This document shows positions 44,861 to 55,814 of a DNA stretch of 64,000 nt, piece by piece (positions within the stretch are counted from its first letter, which is position 1; every line of letters begins with the position of its first letter). Both the position numbers and the translations under genes were made by a program. Where the stretch lies: positions 124,001 through 188,000 of the forward strand of contig NZ_MJEI01000107.1 of NCBI RefSeq assembly GCF_002095395.1, given 5' to 3'. Source of the DNA: Williamsia sp. 1135 (GTDB taxonomy: Bacteria; Actinomycetota; Actinomycetes; Mycobacteriales; Mycobacteriaceae). The notes under the pieces were generated by a model, which saw nothing but the letters and a program-made list of their open reading frames with translations, did no database searches and was not told the origin of the DNA.

Positions 44861-46828
44861 ATGAGCGTGCTGGATTCGGTCAATTCGCCATCCGATCTGC
44901 GCGAGTTGACCCTCCCGCAGACGCAGGAGTTGGCCCAGGAGATCCGCGAGTTCCTGATCGCCAAGGTCTCGGCGACGGGCGGGCATCTCGGACCCAATCT
45001 CGGCGTGGTCGAATTGACCCTCGCGCTGCACCGGGTCTTCGACTCGCCGAACGACGCGCTCCTCTTCGACACCGGACACCAGTGTTACGTGCACAAAATC
45101 GTGACCGGCCGTAAAGGGGGATTCGACACCCTCCGCCAACGCGACGGATTGACCGGGTACCAGGAACGCGCAGAGAGTGAGCACGACTGGATCGAGTCGT
45201 CGCATGCCTCGGCAGCACTGTCGTATGCGGATGGGCTGGCCAAGGCCTTCGAGCTGGCGGGCGAGGAACGGCACGTGGTCCCGGTCGTCGGCGACGGTGC
45301 CCTGACCGGTGGCATGTGCTGGGAAGCGCTCAACAACATCGCGGGCGGCGACCGACCGATGGTCATCGTTGTCAACGACAACGGCCGTTCTTATGCGCCG
45401 ACCATCGGCGGCTTCGCCCGTCATCTGTCGGGTCTGCGCCTGCAGCCGGGGTACGAGCGCGTGCTCGACGAAGGTCGGCGTGCTGTGCTCAAGCTCCCAC
45501 TTTTCGGAGCGCTGGCGTATTCGGCGCTACACGGGCTCAAGACCGGTCTCAAAGACGCGATCGCCCCGCAGGCGATGTTCACAGACCTCGGTATCAAGTA
45601 CGTCGGCCCGGTCGATGGACATGACCAGGCAGCCCTCGAGATTGCGCTGCGCGGCGCGAAGTCCTTCGGCGGACCGGTCATCGTGCACACCGTCACCCGT
45701 AAAGGCATGGGCTACCACCACGCCGAGAACGACGTGGCCGACCAGATGCACTCCACCGGCATCATCGATCCGGCCACCGGAAAATCGACCAGTGTGCCCG
45801 CACCCGACTGGACGTCGGTGTTCTCCGCGGCTCTGATCGAGGCCGGCAGTCGCCGCAAGGACGTTGTCGCGATCACCGCCGCGATGCCCGGTCCCACCGG
45901 TCTCGCGCCGTTCGGTGAGCGTTTTCCGGATCGCATGTTCGACGTCGGTATCGCCGAACAACACGCGCTGACCTCGGCTGCCGGACTGGCTCTCGGTGGA
46001 CTGCACCCGGTGGTGGCTGTGTACTCCACATTCTTGAACCGCGCCTTCGATCAGCTCCTGATGGACGTCGCCTTGCTCCGGCAGCCGGTCACACTGGTCC
46101 TCGACCGCGCCGGTGTCACCGGTCCGGACGGACCCAGTCACAACGGCATGTGGGATCTGTCACTCATGGCCATCGTGCCGGGCATGCGCGTCGCAGCGCC
46201 ACGGGATTCGGTGCGGTTGCGTGAGGAGTTGGCCGAAGCCCTCGACGTCAACGACGGACCGACCGCGCTTCGCTTCCCGAAAGGCGCGGTACCCGAGGAC
46301 ATCCGCGCCATCGAACGGCTCGACGACGGCACAGATGTCCTCGCCACACCGTCTCGCGGCGACGACTCCGACGTGCTCATCGTCGCCGTCGGCCCGTTCG
46401 CCTCGCTCGCCCTCGACACCGCCGCCCGCCTTGCCCAGCAGGGGATCGGGGCCACGGTGATCGACCCACGCTGGGTCTTGCCGGTGCCGGAATCCATTGT
46501 TGGACTGGCCGCTGCCCACCGCCTTGTGGTCACCGTGGAAGACGGCGGAGTCCACGGCGGTGTGGGTTCGTCGGTGTCGGAGAAACTGCGCAGTGCCGGG
46601 GTCTGCACACCGGTTCGCGACGTGGGCATCGCACAGGAGTTCCTCGCACCCGCCTCGCGCAATCAGATTCTTGATCAACTCGGTCTCACCGCCCAAGATG
46701 TCGCTCGTGCGATCACGGCCATGGTGTCGGGGATGCAGCCACCGCTGTCGTCGTCGGATGAGAGCAAACTCGGCCGCGGGGATCAAGATTCGCGGCAGGC
46801 CTCGGATCAGCAGGCCCTCCCCGAGTGA
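44861..46828 (+). CDS. dxs: 1-deoxy-D-xylulose-5-phosphate synthase
   Basis: A 655-residue transketolase-like enzyme. Visible motifs are [30 protein letters not shown], the thiamin-diphosphate motif [30 protein letters not shown], and the second domain with [19 protein letters not shown]. It makes DXP from pyruvate and glyceraldehyde 3-phosphate, the first step of the MEP isoprenoid pathway. ATG with GAGAGGA upstream. The last 40 residues are a polar extension. Confidence 0.97.
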   Translation: MSVLDSVNSPSDLRELTLPQTQELAQEIREFLIAKVSATGGHLGPNLGVVELTLALHRVFDSPNDALLFDTGHQCYVHKIVTGRKGGFDTLRQRDGLTGYQERAESEHDWIESSHASAALSYADGLAKAFELAGEERHVVPVVGDGALTGGMCWEALNNIAGGDRPMVIVVNDNGRSYAPTIGGFARHLSGLRLQPGYERVLDEGRRAVLKLPLFGALAYSALHGLKTGLKDAIAPQAMFTDLGIKYVGPVDGHDQAALEIALRGAKSFGGPVIVHTVTRKGMGYHHAENDVADQMHSTGIIDPATGKSTSVPAPDWTSVFSAALIEAGSRRKDVVAITAAMPGPTGLAPFGERFPDRMFDVGIAEQHALTSAAGLALGGLHPVVAVYSTFLNRAFDQLLMDVALLRQPVTLVLDRAGVTGPDGPSHNGMWDLSLMAIVPGMRVAAPRDSVRLREELAEALDVNDGPTALRFPKGAVPEDIRAIERLDDGTDVLATPSRGDDSDVLIVAVGPFASLALDTAARLAQQGIGATVIDPRWVLPVPESIVGLAAAHRLVVTVEDGGVHGGVGSSVSEKLRSAGVCTPVRDVGIAQEFLAPASRNQILDQLGLTAQDVARAITAMVSGMQPPLSSSDESKLGRGDQDSRQASDQQALPE

Positions 46829-46848
46829 GTCCCGAGTAGCGAACTCTG

Positions 46849-48141
46849 TTAATCGGGCGGCGGCGCGGCCAGGGCGTCGGCGATCACCGGAGAGGTCAGT
46901 TCGATCTGCCACGATCGTGTGCCACCGACCGCCAATCGTGCGGCGACGGCCTCCGGCGTGGCAGTTGGCACGTCGTCCCAGCACAGTTGACGGACCAGTT
47001 CGGGCTGCAGCAGATTCTCCACCGGTGTGTTCACCTCGTCGGCCAGCACCGTCAGCGCCGCGCGGACCGCGGTCAGCCGGGCAGCGGCCTCGGGCGACTT
47101 GGCTTCCCACCGATTGACCTGGGGCAGTCCGGTACTCGGTGGTCGCCGGGGCGGTAGTTCGGAGTCGGGCAGGCGTCGCGCCGCCTCGAGTGCGGACATC
47201 CAGCGGCCGGCCTGCCGTCGTTGGCGTGGACCGCCGAACAGGGGCAGTTTGTACAATTCGTCCAGCGTTTTCGGATCGGCGACCGCCGCGGCGACGATCG
47301 CTGAGTCCGGCAGGATTCGGCCTGGTGCAACGTCGCGTCGACGTGCCACATCCTCACGCGCAGTCCACAACTGCTGCACGGCAGCCAAGGTTCGCGTGGA
47401 CTTGATCGTGTGGATCTTCGAAACCCGCCGCCACCGATCCGGCCGCGGCACAGGCTCAGGCCTGGCCAGCACGGCAGCGAACTCCTGCGCTGCCCACGTC
47501 TCTTTTCCCGCCTCGACCAGAGCGGCTTGGACCGCGTCACGGAGTTCGATGAGTACCTCGACGTCGAGGGCCGCGTAGTTCAACCAGTCAGCCGGAAGCG
47601 GACGTCGCGACCAGTCCGCGGCACCGTGACCCTTGACCAGGCCGAGCCCGAGGAAATGCTCTACCATGGCAGCGAGATTCACCTTGGGGATCCCGAGCAG
47701 CCTGCCCGCCAGTTCGGTGTCGTAGAGCGCAGCGCAACGGAAGTTCAGCTCGCGCAGGCAGGGCAGGTCCTGGTCGGCGGCGTGCAGGATCCATTCGGGA
47801 CCGTCGAGGGCTGCTGCAATCGGTGCAAGAGCGTCGGGATGGTCGATCGGATCGATGAGCATCGAACCGCTACCCGCGCGCCGGATCTGGATGAGATAGG
47901 CCCGTCCGGAATACCGGAAGCCTGACGCCCGCTCGGTGTCGAGCGCGATCGGTCCGGTGCCCGCAGCCAACAATCGTCCTGCCTCGGCGAACTCATCCGG
48001 CGTGGTCAGCACCGGTGGAACGCCGTCTGCGGGCTCGGTCAACGGAGTCGGTGGGGGACCTTCGTCGACAACAGGCGCATCTGCGGCTGCGGGGGAAGCC
48101 GTGTCGTCGGAAACCGGTGGCGGTTCGGTTGATTCGGTCAT
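46849..48141 (-). CDS. RNase D-like 3'-5' exonuclease with HRDC domain
   Basis: A 430-residue protein. A Pro/Ala-rich start (1-45) precedes a DEDDy exonuclease core: IALDTERASG (Exo I), HAADQDLPCL (Exo II), DTELAGRLLG, and YAALDVEVLIEL (Exo III). HRDC-type helices follow (DELYKLPLFGGPRQRR). It probably trims structured RNA 3' ends. The ATG at 48141 lies 10 bases after the DUF3000 stop, suggesting a shared transcript. Confidence 0.9.
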   Translation of the reverse strand: MTESTEPPPVSDDTASPAAADAPVVDEGPPPTPLTEPADGVPPVLTTPDEFAEAGRLLAAGTGPIALDTERASGFRYSGRAYLIQIRRAGSGSMLIDPIDHPDALAPIAAALDGPEWILHAADQDLPCLRELNFRCAALYDTELAGRLLGIPKVNLAAMVEHFLGLGLVKGHGAADWSRRPLPADWLNYAALDVEVLIELRDAVQAALVEAGKETWAAQEFAAVLARPEPVPRPDRWRRVSKIHTIKSTRTLAAVQQLWTAREDVARRRDVAPGRILPDSAIVAAAVADPKTLDELYKLPLFGGPRQRRQAGRWMSALEAARRLPDSELPPRRPPSTGLPQVNRWEAKSPEAAARLTAVRAALTVLADEVNTPVENLLQPELVRQLCWDDVPTATPEAVAARLAVGGTRSWQIELTSPVIADALAAPPPD

Positions 48142-48151
48142 GCGGCTGGGT

Positions 48152-48745
48152 TCACGCTTCGGCGAACCCGAGCCGTGTGACCCCCGAGGGGGGCAGGCCC
48201 GCAGCCAGGGAGAGTACTTCGCAGAACGCCTCCACATGGCCATTGAGCTCATCGGTGGTGGCTGTCCACGACGCCCTCAATTCGAGCTGATGCGCTCGCG
48301 GGGGTCCGGAGATGTCGCCATAACGGACCGACGTCGTCGACGTGACGGTGCCTCCGAGCGCGGTGATCTCCACGTGCTCGGACTTCTCGAGGGATTCGGT
48401 CAACCAGCTCCAGGCCACCTCGGGCAACAGCGGGTCGGCGGCCAACACGGCCTCGACCTCGGCCTGGATGAACGCCACCAAGCGCATGGTCCCGTTCCAG
48501 GCCTCATGGCCGTCGGGGTCGTAGAGCAGGATCAGACGGCCGAATGCGGTGCCATCGGAATCGGTGGCCACATCGTCGCCTTCGGGCTGGGTCACCTCGG
48601 CGCCGACGGCGTAGCTGTAGGGCGCCAGTCGCTGCGGGGGACGAATGCTGCCGAGTTCGATCTCAGACCGGACCTTGGCCGCATGCATCGATTCGATGGC
48701 GCTGCGGAAGACCGCAGGCTCGGTCGACGCTCCGGAAGTGGTCAC
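48152..48745 (-). CDS. DUF3000 family protein
   Basis: A 197-residue protein of the DUF3000 family (Rv2680), with EIELGSIRPPQRLAPYSYAV and LILLYDPDGHEAWNGTMRLV. The GTG at 48745 was chosen because TACGGT (48757-48752 on the minus strand) sits six bases upstream, giving a leaderless start; a longer frame to 48847 would run through the promoter of hemE. Function unknown. Confidence 0.85.
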   Translation of the reverse strand: MTTSGASTEPAVFRSAIESMHAAKVRSEIELGSIRPPQRLAPYSYAVGAEVTQPEGDDVATDSDGTAFGRLILLYDPDGHEAWNGTMRLVAFIQAEVEAVLAADPLLPEVAWSWLTESLEKSEHVEITALGGTVTSTTSVRYGDISGPPRAHQLELRASWTATTDELNGHVEAFCEVLSLAAGLPPSGVTRLGFAEA

Positions 48746-48751
48746 CGTTCG

Positions 48752-48757
48752 ACCGTA
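48752..48757 (-). promoter_or_regulatory. Likely -10 element for leaderless DUF3000 gene
   Basis: TACGGT on the minus strand ends six bases before the GTG at 48745. No Shine-Dalgarno sequence is present. Confidence 0.5.
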
Positions 48758-48863
48758 GGGCCCCGTCACGCCGAGGCTGCGGAGGCGCGCCGTGACCGAC
48801 CCAGGCCGCCGTCGGCGGTGGGCCGTAGAGGTCGCAGGCGTGCTCATGGCAGCATGTCGGGTG

Positions 48864-49913
48864 ATGACTCAACAACATGCCCGCGCCCTCTCGCCGCTGG
48901 TCGCGGCCGCCCGCGGGCAGCGCCCCGACCGTCGCCCTGTGTGGTTCATGCGGCAGGCGGGCCGCTCGTTGCCGGAATACCGTGAAATCCGGGTAGGACG
49001 CGGCATGCTCGAGTCGTGCTTCGATCCCGAACTCGTCTGCGAGATCACGCTCCAGCCGGTCCGTAGACACGGCGTCGATGCGGCAATCCTCTTCTCCGAC
49101 ATCGTCGTCCCGCTCAAGGCCGCGGGTGTCGACCTGGACATCGTGTCGGGCGTCGGCCCGGTGATCGCCGAGCCCATCCGAACCAGGGAAGACATCCGCA
49201 GGCTCCCGCTGCTCACCCCAGAGGCCGTGGGTGCGGTCTCGCGAGCTGTGACGCTGCTCAAGGCCGAGCTCGGGGACACGGCGCTGATCGGCTTCGCGGG
49301 CGCGCCGTTCACCCTGGCGTCGTATCTCGTGGAGGGCGGTCCGAGCCGCAACTACGAGAACACCAAAGCGCTGATGTACTCCGATCCCGCCGTATGGCAT
49401 GAGCTGGTCGGTAAGCTCGCCGACATCACGATCGCGTTCCTGAAGGTGCAGCTCGACGCCGGTGTCGATGCGTTTCAGCTGTTCGATTCCTGGGCCGGCG
49501 CACTGTCCGTCGCCGACTACAACACGTTCGCGCGACCGCACTCGGCTCGGGTTTTCGCGGAACTGGCGGCCTACGACGTCCCACGCATCCATTTCGGTGT
49601 CGGGACGGGGGAGCTGCTTCACGACATGGGCACCGCCGGCGCCGACGTGGTCGGTGTCGATTGGCGTATCCCGCTGGACGAGGCCGCCCGCCGGGTCGGG
49701 CCAGGGAAGGCCCTGCAGGGGAATCTGGATCCGGCCACCCTCTTCGCGCCGTGGGAGGTGGTCGAGCGTGAGGTTCGCCGGATCGCCGCCGAAGCCGACC
49801 AGGCCCTCGACGCCGGTGCGATCGGGCACATCTTCAACCTCGGCCACGGCGTCTTGCCCGCCACCGATCCGACGGTGCTGACCAGGGTGGTGGAGTTGGT
49901 GCACTCACTGTGA
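48864..49913 (+). CDS. hemE: Uroporphyrinogen decarboxylase
   Basis: A 349-residue enzyme with the signature [20 protein letters not shown], then [14 protein letters not shown] and [18 protein letters not shown]. It converts uroporphyrinogen III to coproporphyrinogen III. ATG 48864 is used; a GTG directly before it is possible. Its stop overlaps hemY by GTGA, so the two are co-translated. Confidence 0.96.
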   Translation: MTQQHARALSPLVAAARGQRPDRRPVWFMRQAGRSLPEYREIRVGRGMLESCFDPELVCEITLQPVRRHGVDAAILFSDIVVPLKAAGVDLDIVSGVGPVIAEPIRTREDIRRLPLLTPEAVGAVSRAVTLLKAELGDTALIGFAGAPFTLASYLVEGGPSRNYENTKALMYSDPAVWHELVGKLADITIAFLKVQLDAGVDAFQLFDSWAGALSVADYNTFARPHSARVFAELAAYDVPRIHFGVGTGELLHDMGTAGADVVGVDWRIPLDEAARRVGPGKALQGNLDPATLFAPWEVVEREVRRIAAEADQALDAGAIGHIFNLGHGVLPATDPTVLTRVVELVHSL

Positions 49914-51271
49914 ACCCGCGGGTGGCGGTTCTGGGCGGCGGGATCTCCGGTCTCGTCGCTGCGTACCGGTTACGCCGACTGCTCGGCGACTCGGTGGGCA
50001 TCGAGCTGTTCGAGAAGTCCGAACGCGTGGGCGGGACCCTGCATTCGGTCGAGGTCGGCGGAATCCGTGTCGACGTCGGGGCCGAAGCATTCCTGGTGCG
50101 ACGCCCCGAAGCCACTGCGCTGGTCGATGAACTGGGATTGACCGACCTGCTCGTCCATCCGGGGACGCTGGGTCCGAACATCTTGTCCGGGGCGAGTCTG
50201 CATCCGGTGGCGCGGCCAACCCTCATGGGCATACCCGGTGACCCGGACACCGTCGCCCACCTCGCCGAGGCCGACGATTTGCGCCTGATGGCACGCGAAC
50301 CCGCCCGTGCGCTGGCGTGGCGGTCCGGTCAGGACATCTCGATAGGCGAACTCGTCGGTGACCGCTTCGGGCGGTCGGTGGTCGAACGTAGCGTCGATCC
50401 GATGCTGTCGGGTGTGTACTCGGCACGTTCCGACGATCTGGGGCTGAGGGCGGTGATGCCGGGCTTGGCAGCGCACCTGGACGCGGGTGCGCCGAGTCTG
50501 ACCGCAGCTGTCACCGCGTTGCTTGGGGCCGCGACCGGATCAGGCCCGGTGTTCGGTGCATTGCTCGGTGGATACCCGGTGCTGGTGGACGAACTCCTAC
50601 GGCAGAGTGCACCGATTGTGCACGGAGGTACCTCGGTGCGGGAGGTCCGCCGAACGGACCGCGGCTGGTCGGTCGATGGTGAACCCTTCGACGGTGTGGT
50701 GTGCGCGCTGCCGGCGCCGGTGACCGCAGAGATCTTTGCCTCGGTGGATGAGATCGCCGATCCGCTGGCCGGGATCGACGTATCGGGTTCTGCGGTGGTC
50801 GCGATGGCGCTGGACAGCGGCGTCGACCTACCCCAATTGTCGGGTGTCCTCGTGGCTGGGGACGAAACCGTGGTCCGCGCAAAAGCATTCACGTTCAGTA
50901 CCCGCAAGTGGTACCACCTCGCCGGCGACGGCTCGGTCGTCCGGGCATCGTTCGGCCGATACGGCGCGAGTGTGAGCAGTATCGATGACCGGCAATTGAT
51001 CGATTGGGCCACAACCGATCTGAGTACCGTGATGGCGCTCGCGGGGCAAGATCAGACGCCTGTCCGGGTCCGAGACGCCGTGGTTCAGCGCTGGCCCGGA
51101 GGTATCCCGCGATACGCCCCCGGACATGCAGGCCTCGTTTCCACCGTCGATCGGAATCGGCCTGCACGGCTCGTGCTGGCCGGCGCCACCTACAGCGGCG
51201 TAGGGGTACCTGCGTGCATCGGGCGTGCAGATGCGGTTGCGCGTCTGCTCGCCGGTGATCTCTCGAGCTGA
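49910..51271 (+). CDS. hemY: Coproporphyrinogen III oxidase (HemY/CgoX)
   Basis: A 453-residue FAD enzyme. The dinucleotide-binding motif [16 protein letters not shown] starts at residue 5. [24 protein letters not shown] and the C-terminal [19 protein letters not shown] follow. In actinobacteria this family oxidises coproporphyrinogen III to coproporphyrin III, as part of the coproporphyrin-dependent haem route together with hemQ 67 bases on. It starts with GTG, overlapping hemE by four bases. Confidence 0.93.
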   Translation: MNPRVAVLGGGISGLVAAYRLRRLLGDSVGIELFEKSERVGGTLHSVEVGGIRVDVGAEAFLVRRPEATALVDELGLTDLLVHPGTLGPNILSGASLHPVARPTLMGIPGDPDTVAHLAEADDLRLMAREPARALAWRSGQDISIGELVGDRFGRSVVERSVDPMLSGVYSARSDDLGLRAVMPGLAAHLDAGAPSLTAAVTALLGAATGSGPVFGALLGGYPVLVDELLRQSAPIVHGGTSVREVRRTDRGWSVDGEPFDGVVCALPAPVTAEIFASVDEIADPLAGIDVSGSAVVAMALDSGVDLPQLSGVLVAGDETVVRAKAFTFSTRKWYHLAGDGSVVRASFGRYGASVSSIDDRQLIDWATTDLSTVMALAGQDQTPVRVRDAVVQRWPGGIPRYAPGHAGLVSTVDRNRPARLVLAGATYSGVGVPACIGRADAVARLLAGDLSS

Positions 51272-51338
51272 CATCGCGACCTCGGGGGTGCCGGACCTCA
51301 GCGGAGGCCGGACACCTCACGGTGGCAGTATGAAAAGC

Positions 51339-52034
51339 ATGACCCGCCTGGATTACGCAGAACTCAACGCCACCGTCCGCTATCTGATGTTCTCCGTGTT
51401 CTCGGTTCGCCCAGGGGAACTGGGCGAAGACCGCTCGGCCGCCGTCGCCGACGCGAAGGAGTTCTTCGACTCCCTCGCCGACAAAGGTGTGGTGGTCCGC
51501 GGGATCTATGACGTCTCAGGCCTGCGCGCAGACGCCGACTTCATGATCTGGTGGCACTCCGAAGAAGTCGAGCAGATCCAGGCCGCATACGCCGATTTCC
51601 GCCGCACCACCGTCCTGGGCAAAGTGAGCACCGCGGTCTGGAGCAATGTGGCGCTCCACCGGCCCGCTGAGTTCAACAAGAGTCATATCCCGGCGTTCCT
51701 CGCAGGTGAAGAGGCGGGCAAGTACATCTGTGTCTACCCGTTCGTGCGGTCCTACGAGTGGTACCTGCTACCCGATGCCGAGCGCCGCCAGATGCTCGCG
51801 GACCACGGCAAGCAGGCCCGCGGCTACAAGGATGTGCGTGCCAACACCGTCTCGTCGTTCGCGTTGGGCGACTACGAGTGGTTGCTGGCGTTCGAGGCTC
51901 CCGAACTGCACCGGATCGTCGACCTGATGCGCGACCTGCGAGCCACCGAGGCCCGGATGCACGTGCGCGAGGAGACCCCGTTCTACACCGGACCTCGCGT
52001 CGAGATCGACCAGCTCCTCGCCGCGTTGCCCTGA
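51339..52034 (+). CDS. hemQ: Coproheme decarboxylase HemQ (ChdC)
   Basis: A 231-residue chlorite-dismutase-fold protein. The start at ATG 51339 gives [20 protein letters not shown], the same length and start as mycobacterial HemQ (Rv2676c); another ATG lies nine bases upstream. Key parts are [39 protein letters not shown] with the catalytic Tyr, and [19 protein letters not shown]. It removes two propionates of coproheme to give haem b. It is tail-to-tail with the AftC-like gene, one base apart. Confidence 0.95.
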   Translation: MTRLDYAELNATVRYLMFSVFSVRPGELGEDRSAAVADAKEFFDSLADKGVVVRGIYDVSGLRADADFMIWWHSEEVEQIQAAYADFRRTTVLGKVSTAVWSNVALHRPAEFNKSHIPAFLAGEEAGKYICVYPFVRSYEWYLLPDAERRQMLADHGKQARGYKDVRANTVSSFALGDYEWLLAFEAPELHRIVDLMRDLRATEARMHVREETPFYTGPRVEIDQLLAALP

Positions 52035-52035
52035 G

Positions 52036-53313
52036 CTAGACCCCCGCCGGTGCTGCCGGTCGGGTGGAACTGCCGCTGACCTCGATCTGATCGGTCTTGC
52101 GCAGGTCGAGGTAGCGGAACAGCAACACACAGAACACCGAGATCATCAACAGCGACCAGCCCCAGGTGACCTTGTTGTATTCCACGGCCCGGCCGAAGGC
52201 TTCCCACCGGTCGGAGTAGAACGCGTCGAAGGTGAAGCACCCGTACACCCCCAGCCACGCCGGCCAGTTGCGCATCGTCGATCCTCGCAGCAGCACGGTC
52301 ATGAGCAGCGGGAACAGCAGCATCGAGTAGTAGCCCTGGCCCAGAGAGCCGACCAGCCACGAGGTGCACAGCAGAACCCCTGACGAGGTGGTGAGCCACA
52401 GCAATTCGTCGGTCTTGCGGTAGTGGCGGTACAGGAACCAGAGGCTGAACGCGGCCATCAGAACGAATGCGATGCGTAACAGCACCACCAGCCATGTCTG
52501 GACGCCGAAGTAGGCGCCGTTGCCGACAATCGAACTGTTGTAGTAATCCCGGGCCTCGAACAGGTAGGGCGCGGTGCGTTTGATGAACGATCCGGGATCG
52601 GCCGACAACGGCCAGGCCATCGCCGTCAACAGGATCGGAACGCCGATGGCTCCGACGAACACTTTCCACTGTCGGTTGAGCAGCGGTAGCAAGAGCAGGA
52701 CTGCCAGCACCGGTTTGACGGCCAACGTGATGCCCAGTGGGACACCGGCCCACAGGTCCTTGCGTTTGAGTGCCAGCATCATGAATGCCAGTTCGCCCAG
52801 CAGCACAAACGAATTGAAGTTCACGAAGATCAGGGTGTGTGCGACTGTCTCGGACAGGAAGAAGACGAAGAGCACGACGGGCATCACAGGGGAACGCACC
52901 GAATACCCGAACATCCGGGTGACCAGGTAGGCGCACAGGACCAAGACCATGACCGAGGCGAAGATGAACAGCCAGCGGGCGCGCTCGGGGTCGAGGTAGC
53001 CCAGGGGAGCCATCAACATCGTGCCCGACGGCGGGTAGAGGTAATGCGGATCGACGGTGTTGTAGTTCTCCGTGTACACCGGCTCGCTGCGCAGGAATGC
53101 GAGCGCCGCACGGTACACCGGAGAGAAGTCGTCGGTCCGATCCCCGTTCACCCCGAGGATCACAGAGCGCTGGAACACCATCAAAATCGCAACCGGCCAG
53201 AGCACCAGCGACACGATTCGGCCGATATCCACCTGCGGAAACAGGACACGATCGGCAACGGACAGTCGCGTTGGGTTCACTGGTTCGGGCGGGATGGTGT
53301 CATTGTTCGGCAC
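52036..53313 (-). CDS. aftC: AftC-like alpha-(1->3)-arabinofuranosyltransferase
   Basis: A 425-residue GT-C membrane protein (DUF2029/GT87) with about ten transmembrane helices. Near residue 60 the first external loop has an acidic motif, GDRTDDFSPVYRAALAFL, with the conserved Asp pair; PHYLYPPSGTMLMAPLGYL and NFNSFVLLGELAFMML follow. It matches mycobacterial AftC (Rv2673), which adds 3-linked branches to arabinan using decaprenylphosphoryl arabinose. Length and place in the hem region agree. Confidence 0.88.
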   Translation of the reverse strand: MPNNDTIPPEPVNPTRLSVADRVLFPQVDIGRIVSLVLWPVAILMVFQRSVILGVNGDRTDDFSPVYRAALAFLRSEPVYTENYNTVDPHYLYPPSGTMLMAPLGYLDPERARWLFIFASVMVLVLCAYLVTRMFGYSVRSPVMPVVLFVFFLSETVAHTLIFVNFNSFVLLGELAFMMLALKRKDLWAGVPLGITLAVKPVLAVLLLLPLLNRQWKVFVGAIGVPILLTAMAWPLSADPGSFIKRTAPYLFEARDYYNSSIVGNGAYFGVQTWLVVLLRIAFVLMAAFSLWFLYRHYRKTDELLWLTTSSGVLLCTSWLVGSLGQGYYSMLLFPLLMTVLLRGSTMRNWPAWLGVYGCFTFDAFYSDRWEAFGRAVEYNKVTWGWSLLMISVFCVLLFRYLDLRKTDQIEVSGSSTRPAAPAGV

Positions 53314-53385
53314 TGCCGAACCGTACTACGGCCGGCCGGGTGGTCGGCGTCCGACACCGCAAGATCCGGACATCCGCGCCGTCGG

Positions 53386-55017
53386 TCAGGCCGGGCACGC
53401 ACCCTGGGCCGGAGGCTCTGCAGAGCGGCTGTAGGCGATGGCGGCTTCGCCCGCACAGTCCGAATGTGCCAGGACCGAGTAACCGAGGCCTTCCCAGGTG
53501 AGTGTGGAGAAGGTGGCGCCTGCGCCGATCAGGGCGCCGTTGATGCCATCGGTGGCAACAGGTCCGGTGATCGGGTCTCCTGCGCCGCGAAACATCAACA
53601 CCGGAACCGGGAGCTCGCCGAGCGTAGGAGGCTGGTCTCCGGACGGAAAACCGTTGCATCGCAACAGTCCGAGCGCCGAGTTGGAGCCCGTCAACGGGTA
53701 CTGCTTGCTCCATTCGTCGAGCAGGCCTGCGATCTGGTTCTGGCCGACCGGTTCGGTGGTGTCGTTGCATCTCGACAACAGCTGTCCGTCGCTGCCGCGC
53801 AGTTCACGAGCCTGCGCGATCGCTGTGCGCAGTGGGCCCACGACGCCGGCGTCGGCGGATGCGAGCAGGTCTGCGGCGGCGGTGATGACCGCCGTCCTGT
53901 CTCCGGGGGTCACGGCGATCGTGGTCGTGAGGGCCAACAGGATGTCGGTGTCGGAGAGACCGTCGACGCCACCGGTCCGAGCCCGTTCGAGGAGGCCGGC
54001 GATGGCTGCGGCCGGATCGGCGCCCAGGGAGCAACTCACCGCCCGACACTGGTCTGCGAAGGTCCGTAGTGCGGCGTTGGTGCCATCCGCCGTCTGTTGC
54101 GCGGTGACCTGAGCGTTGACCCGGTAGGGGGCGGGGGTGTCGAGGATCAGGCGGCCGAGATGGTCGGTGTACAGCCCCGCGTATGCCAGCGCGACGCCCG
54201 CGCCTTCACCGACACCGATGATCGCGACGTGGTCGACGCCCCAGATCTCGCGCAAGGCCTCGATGTCTGCAGCAGCGTTGTTTGCGGTGAACTGCACCTG
54301 GTGGGGGCTGAGCGTCTCGGTGCAACCGTCGGACGCCGAGGTGCCACCGGCGGCGAGTCGTCGCTCGCGCGCCGGGTTGTCGGTCGAGGTCGTGCTGAAG
54401 CCGTTTGCCAACAGCGTGCTTCGTTCCAGGTTGGTCATGCAGTCCAGCGGGGTTGATTCCCCGGTTCCGCGGCGGTCGATCGCGACCACGGGGTGCGCAT
54501 CGAGCACGTTGGCACCGCCGCCTTGTGCCAGGGACACCAGCGTTCTCGCAGAGGCGATGTCGGTGCCCGAGGTCAGGATGAGTGGGGCGGCATCAGCGGG
54601 CGTGTTGGCGGTCCTGGCGCGCATCACCGAGACGGTCACGGTGTCGATGCTCTGGGTGCCGGGCGTCACCGAGGTGTCGAAGGACGCACAGTCGAGTGTG
54701 GTGCCGGCGGGCAGAGCCGCGGTCCCGAACCGCTGACGGGTGTCGGCGGCGCAGTCGGACCAATCCAGATCGCTGGTCGGCGCGGCCAGATTCGGCGGGG
54801 GCGGTGCGGTGGACGGTGCAGGACCGCCGCCTTTGCCCTCGTCGATCACGAGATCGGGTCCTGGGTCCGGCCCGGCCGAGCACCCGGTGACGACAGCGAC
54901 CGCGAGAAGCAGAGCGACTGACGAACGGCGGGCCGAGGCGGGGGATCGGCGAGTGGGTACCGGCGACCGATGTCCGGAGGGCACGGAAAAGTGTCGATGC
55001 ATACCGGCGATGGGCAT
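53386..55017 (-). CDS. Exported alpha/beta-hydrolase-fold lipoprotein lacking the nucleophile Ser
   Basis: A 543-residue protein of the tripeptidyl-aminopeptidase-like S33 group (mycobacterial Rv2672). The signal peptide is followed by a lipobox-like VAVVTGC, so it is a probable lipoprotein. VVAIDRRGTGES provides the oxyanion region. The expected Gly-X-Ser-X-Gly elbow reads IIGVGEGAGVALAYAG, with Gly in the Ser position when aligned on the following Tyr. The C-terminal Asp (FRGAGDPITG) and His-Cys (VLAHSDCAG) are kept. The start is uncertain (ATG 55017, with TACCCT seven bases upstream). Confidence 0.82.
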   Translation of the reverse strand: MPIAGMHRHFSVPSGHRSPVPTRRSPASARRSSVALLLAVAVVTGCSAGPDPGPDLVIDEGKGGGPAPSTAPPPPNLAAPTSDLDWSDCAADTRQRFGTAALPAGTTLDCASFDTSVTPGTQSIDTVTVSVMRARTANTPADAAPLILTSGTDIASARTLVSLAQGGGANVLDAHPVVAIDRRGTGESTPLDCMTNLERSTLLANGFSTTSTDNPARERRLAAGGTSASDGCTETLSPHQVQFTANNAAADIEALREIWGVDHVAIIGVGEGAGVALAYAGLYTDHLGRLILDTPAPYRVNAQVTAQQTADGTNAALRTFADQCRAVSCSLGADPAAAIAGLLERARTGGVDGLSDTDILLALTTTIAVTPGDRTAVITAAADLLASADAGVVGPLRTAIAQARELRGSDGQLLSRCNDTTEPVGQNQIAGLLDEWSKQYPLTGSNSALGLLRCNGFPSGDQPPTLGELPVPVLMFRGAGDPITGPVATDGINGALIGAGATFSTLTWEGLGYSVLAHSDCAGEAAIAYSRSAEPPAQGACPA

Positions 55018-55043
55018 ACCGGCGAGGGTACTGGCGCGTTGCT

Positions 55044-55808
55044 TCAGTGCTGCTCGCGCACCCACCGCACGTACAGGTAATCCTCGTCGTCGCCGAGGAC
55101 GTGCATGCGTCGCATGGGACGGGAGGAGCCATCACCGATGGTGATGTGTTTGCCTGCGCCGGCGGTCAGCAACGGACTCACGGTGACGCACAGTTCGTCG
55201 AGGAGGCCGGCTGCGACAAGCGATCCCAGCAGGGACGGGCCGCCCTCGCAGAGCACCCGCCAGGCACCGATGCCTGCGAGATGCCGGGTCACCGCGGCAG
55301 GGTCGACATGCTCGTCGCCACAGTCGATGACTTGTGCACCGGCGTCGATCAGCCGGGACCTGGCATCAGCGGGCGCACGGGAGCAGGTCGCAACCACCGT
55401 CTCGGGATCGGCGAGGAGCGGGTCGTCGGTGGGGATGGCCAGAGAACTGCTGAGCAACACCAGCTTCGCCGTCGGTGCCTGACCCGATCGCAGTCGCAGG
55501 GCCGCGAGCCCCGCGTGCGGTTGAACTGGGCCGTACCCCTCGGCGAAGGCCGTCCGGGCACCGACGACGACGGCGTCGGACAACGCGCGGAGCACCATGA
55601 ACAGTTGCTTGTCGCCCGGGCCGCCGAGGCCACCTGACCGGCCGTCGACGGTGGCCACCCCGTCGATCGAACCGACCATGTTCGCACGCAGGACAACGCC
55701 GGTCGGCGGCAGCGATGGGTAGGCGTAGAGCTCCGCCAGATCCGTGTCGGTCAAAGGCGTCGAGGAGTCGCCGGCTGTGAGCTGAGTCGCTTTATTCAGT
55801 GGGTGCAC
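55044..55808 (-). CDS. RibD C-terminal-type pyrimidine reductase
   Basis: A 254-residue dihydrofolate-reductase-fold protein. Features are VVLRANMVGSIDGVATVDGRSGGL, MVLRALSDAVVVGARTAFAEGYG and VLCEGGPSLLGSLVAAGLLDEL. It matches Rv2671, a RibD-like NADPH reductase linked to riboflavin/folate. It has no deaminase domain. GTG start; CAGAAT lies six bases upstream, a possible leaderless -10. It is divergent from zapE. Confidence 0.87.
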   Translation of the reverse strand: MHPLNKATQLTAGDSSTPLTDTDLAELYAYPSLPPTGVVLRANMVGSIDGVATVDGRSGGLGGPGDKQLFMVLRALSDAVVVGARTAFAEGYGPVQPHAGLAALRLRSGQAPTAKLVLLSSSLAIPTDDPLLADPETVVATCSRAPADARSRLIDAGAQVIDCGDEHVDPAAVTRHLAGIGAWRVLCEGGPSLLGSLVAAGLLDELCVTVSPLLTAGAGKHITIGDGSSRPMRRMHVLGDDEDYLYVRWVREQH

Positions 55809-55814
55809 AGAGTC

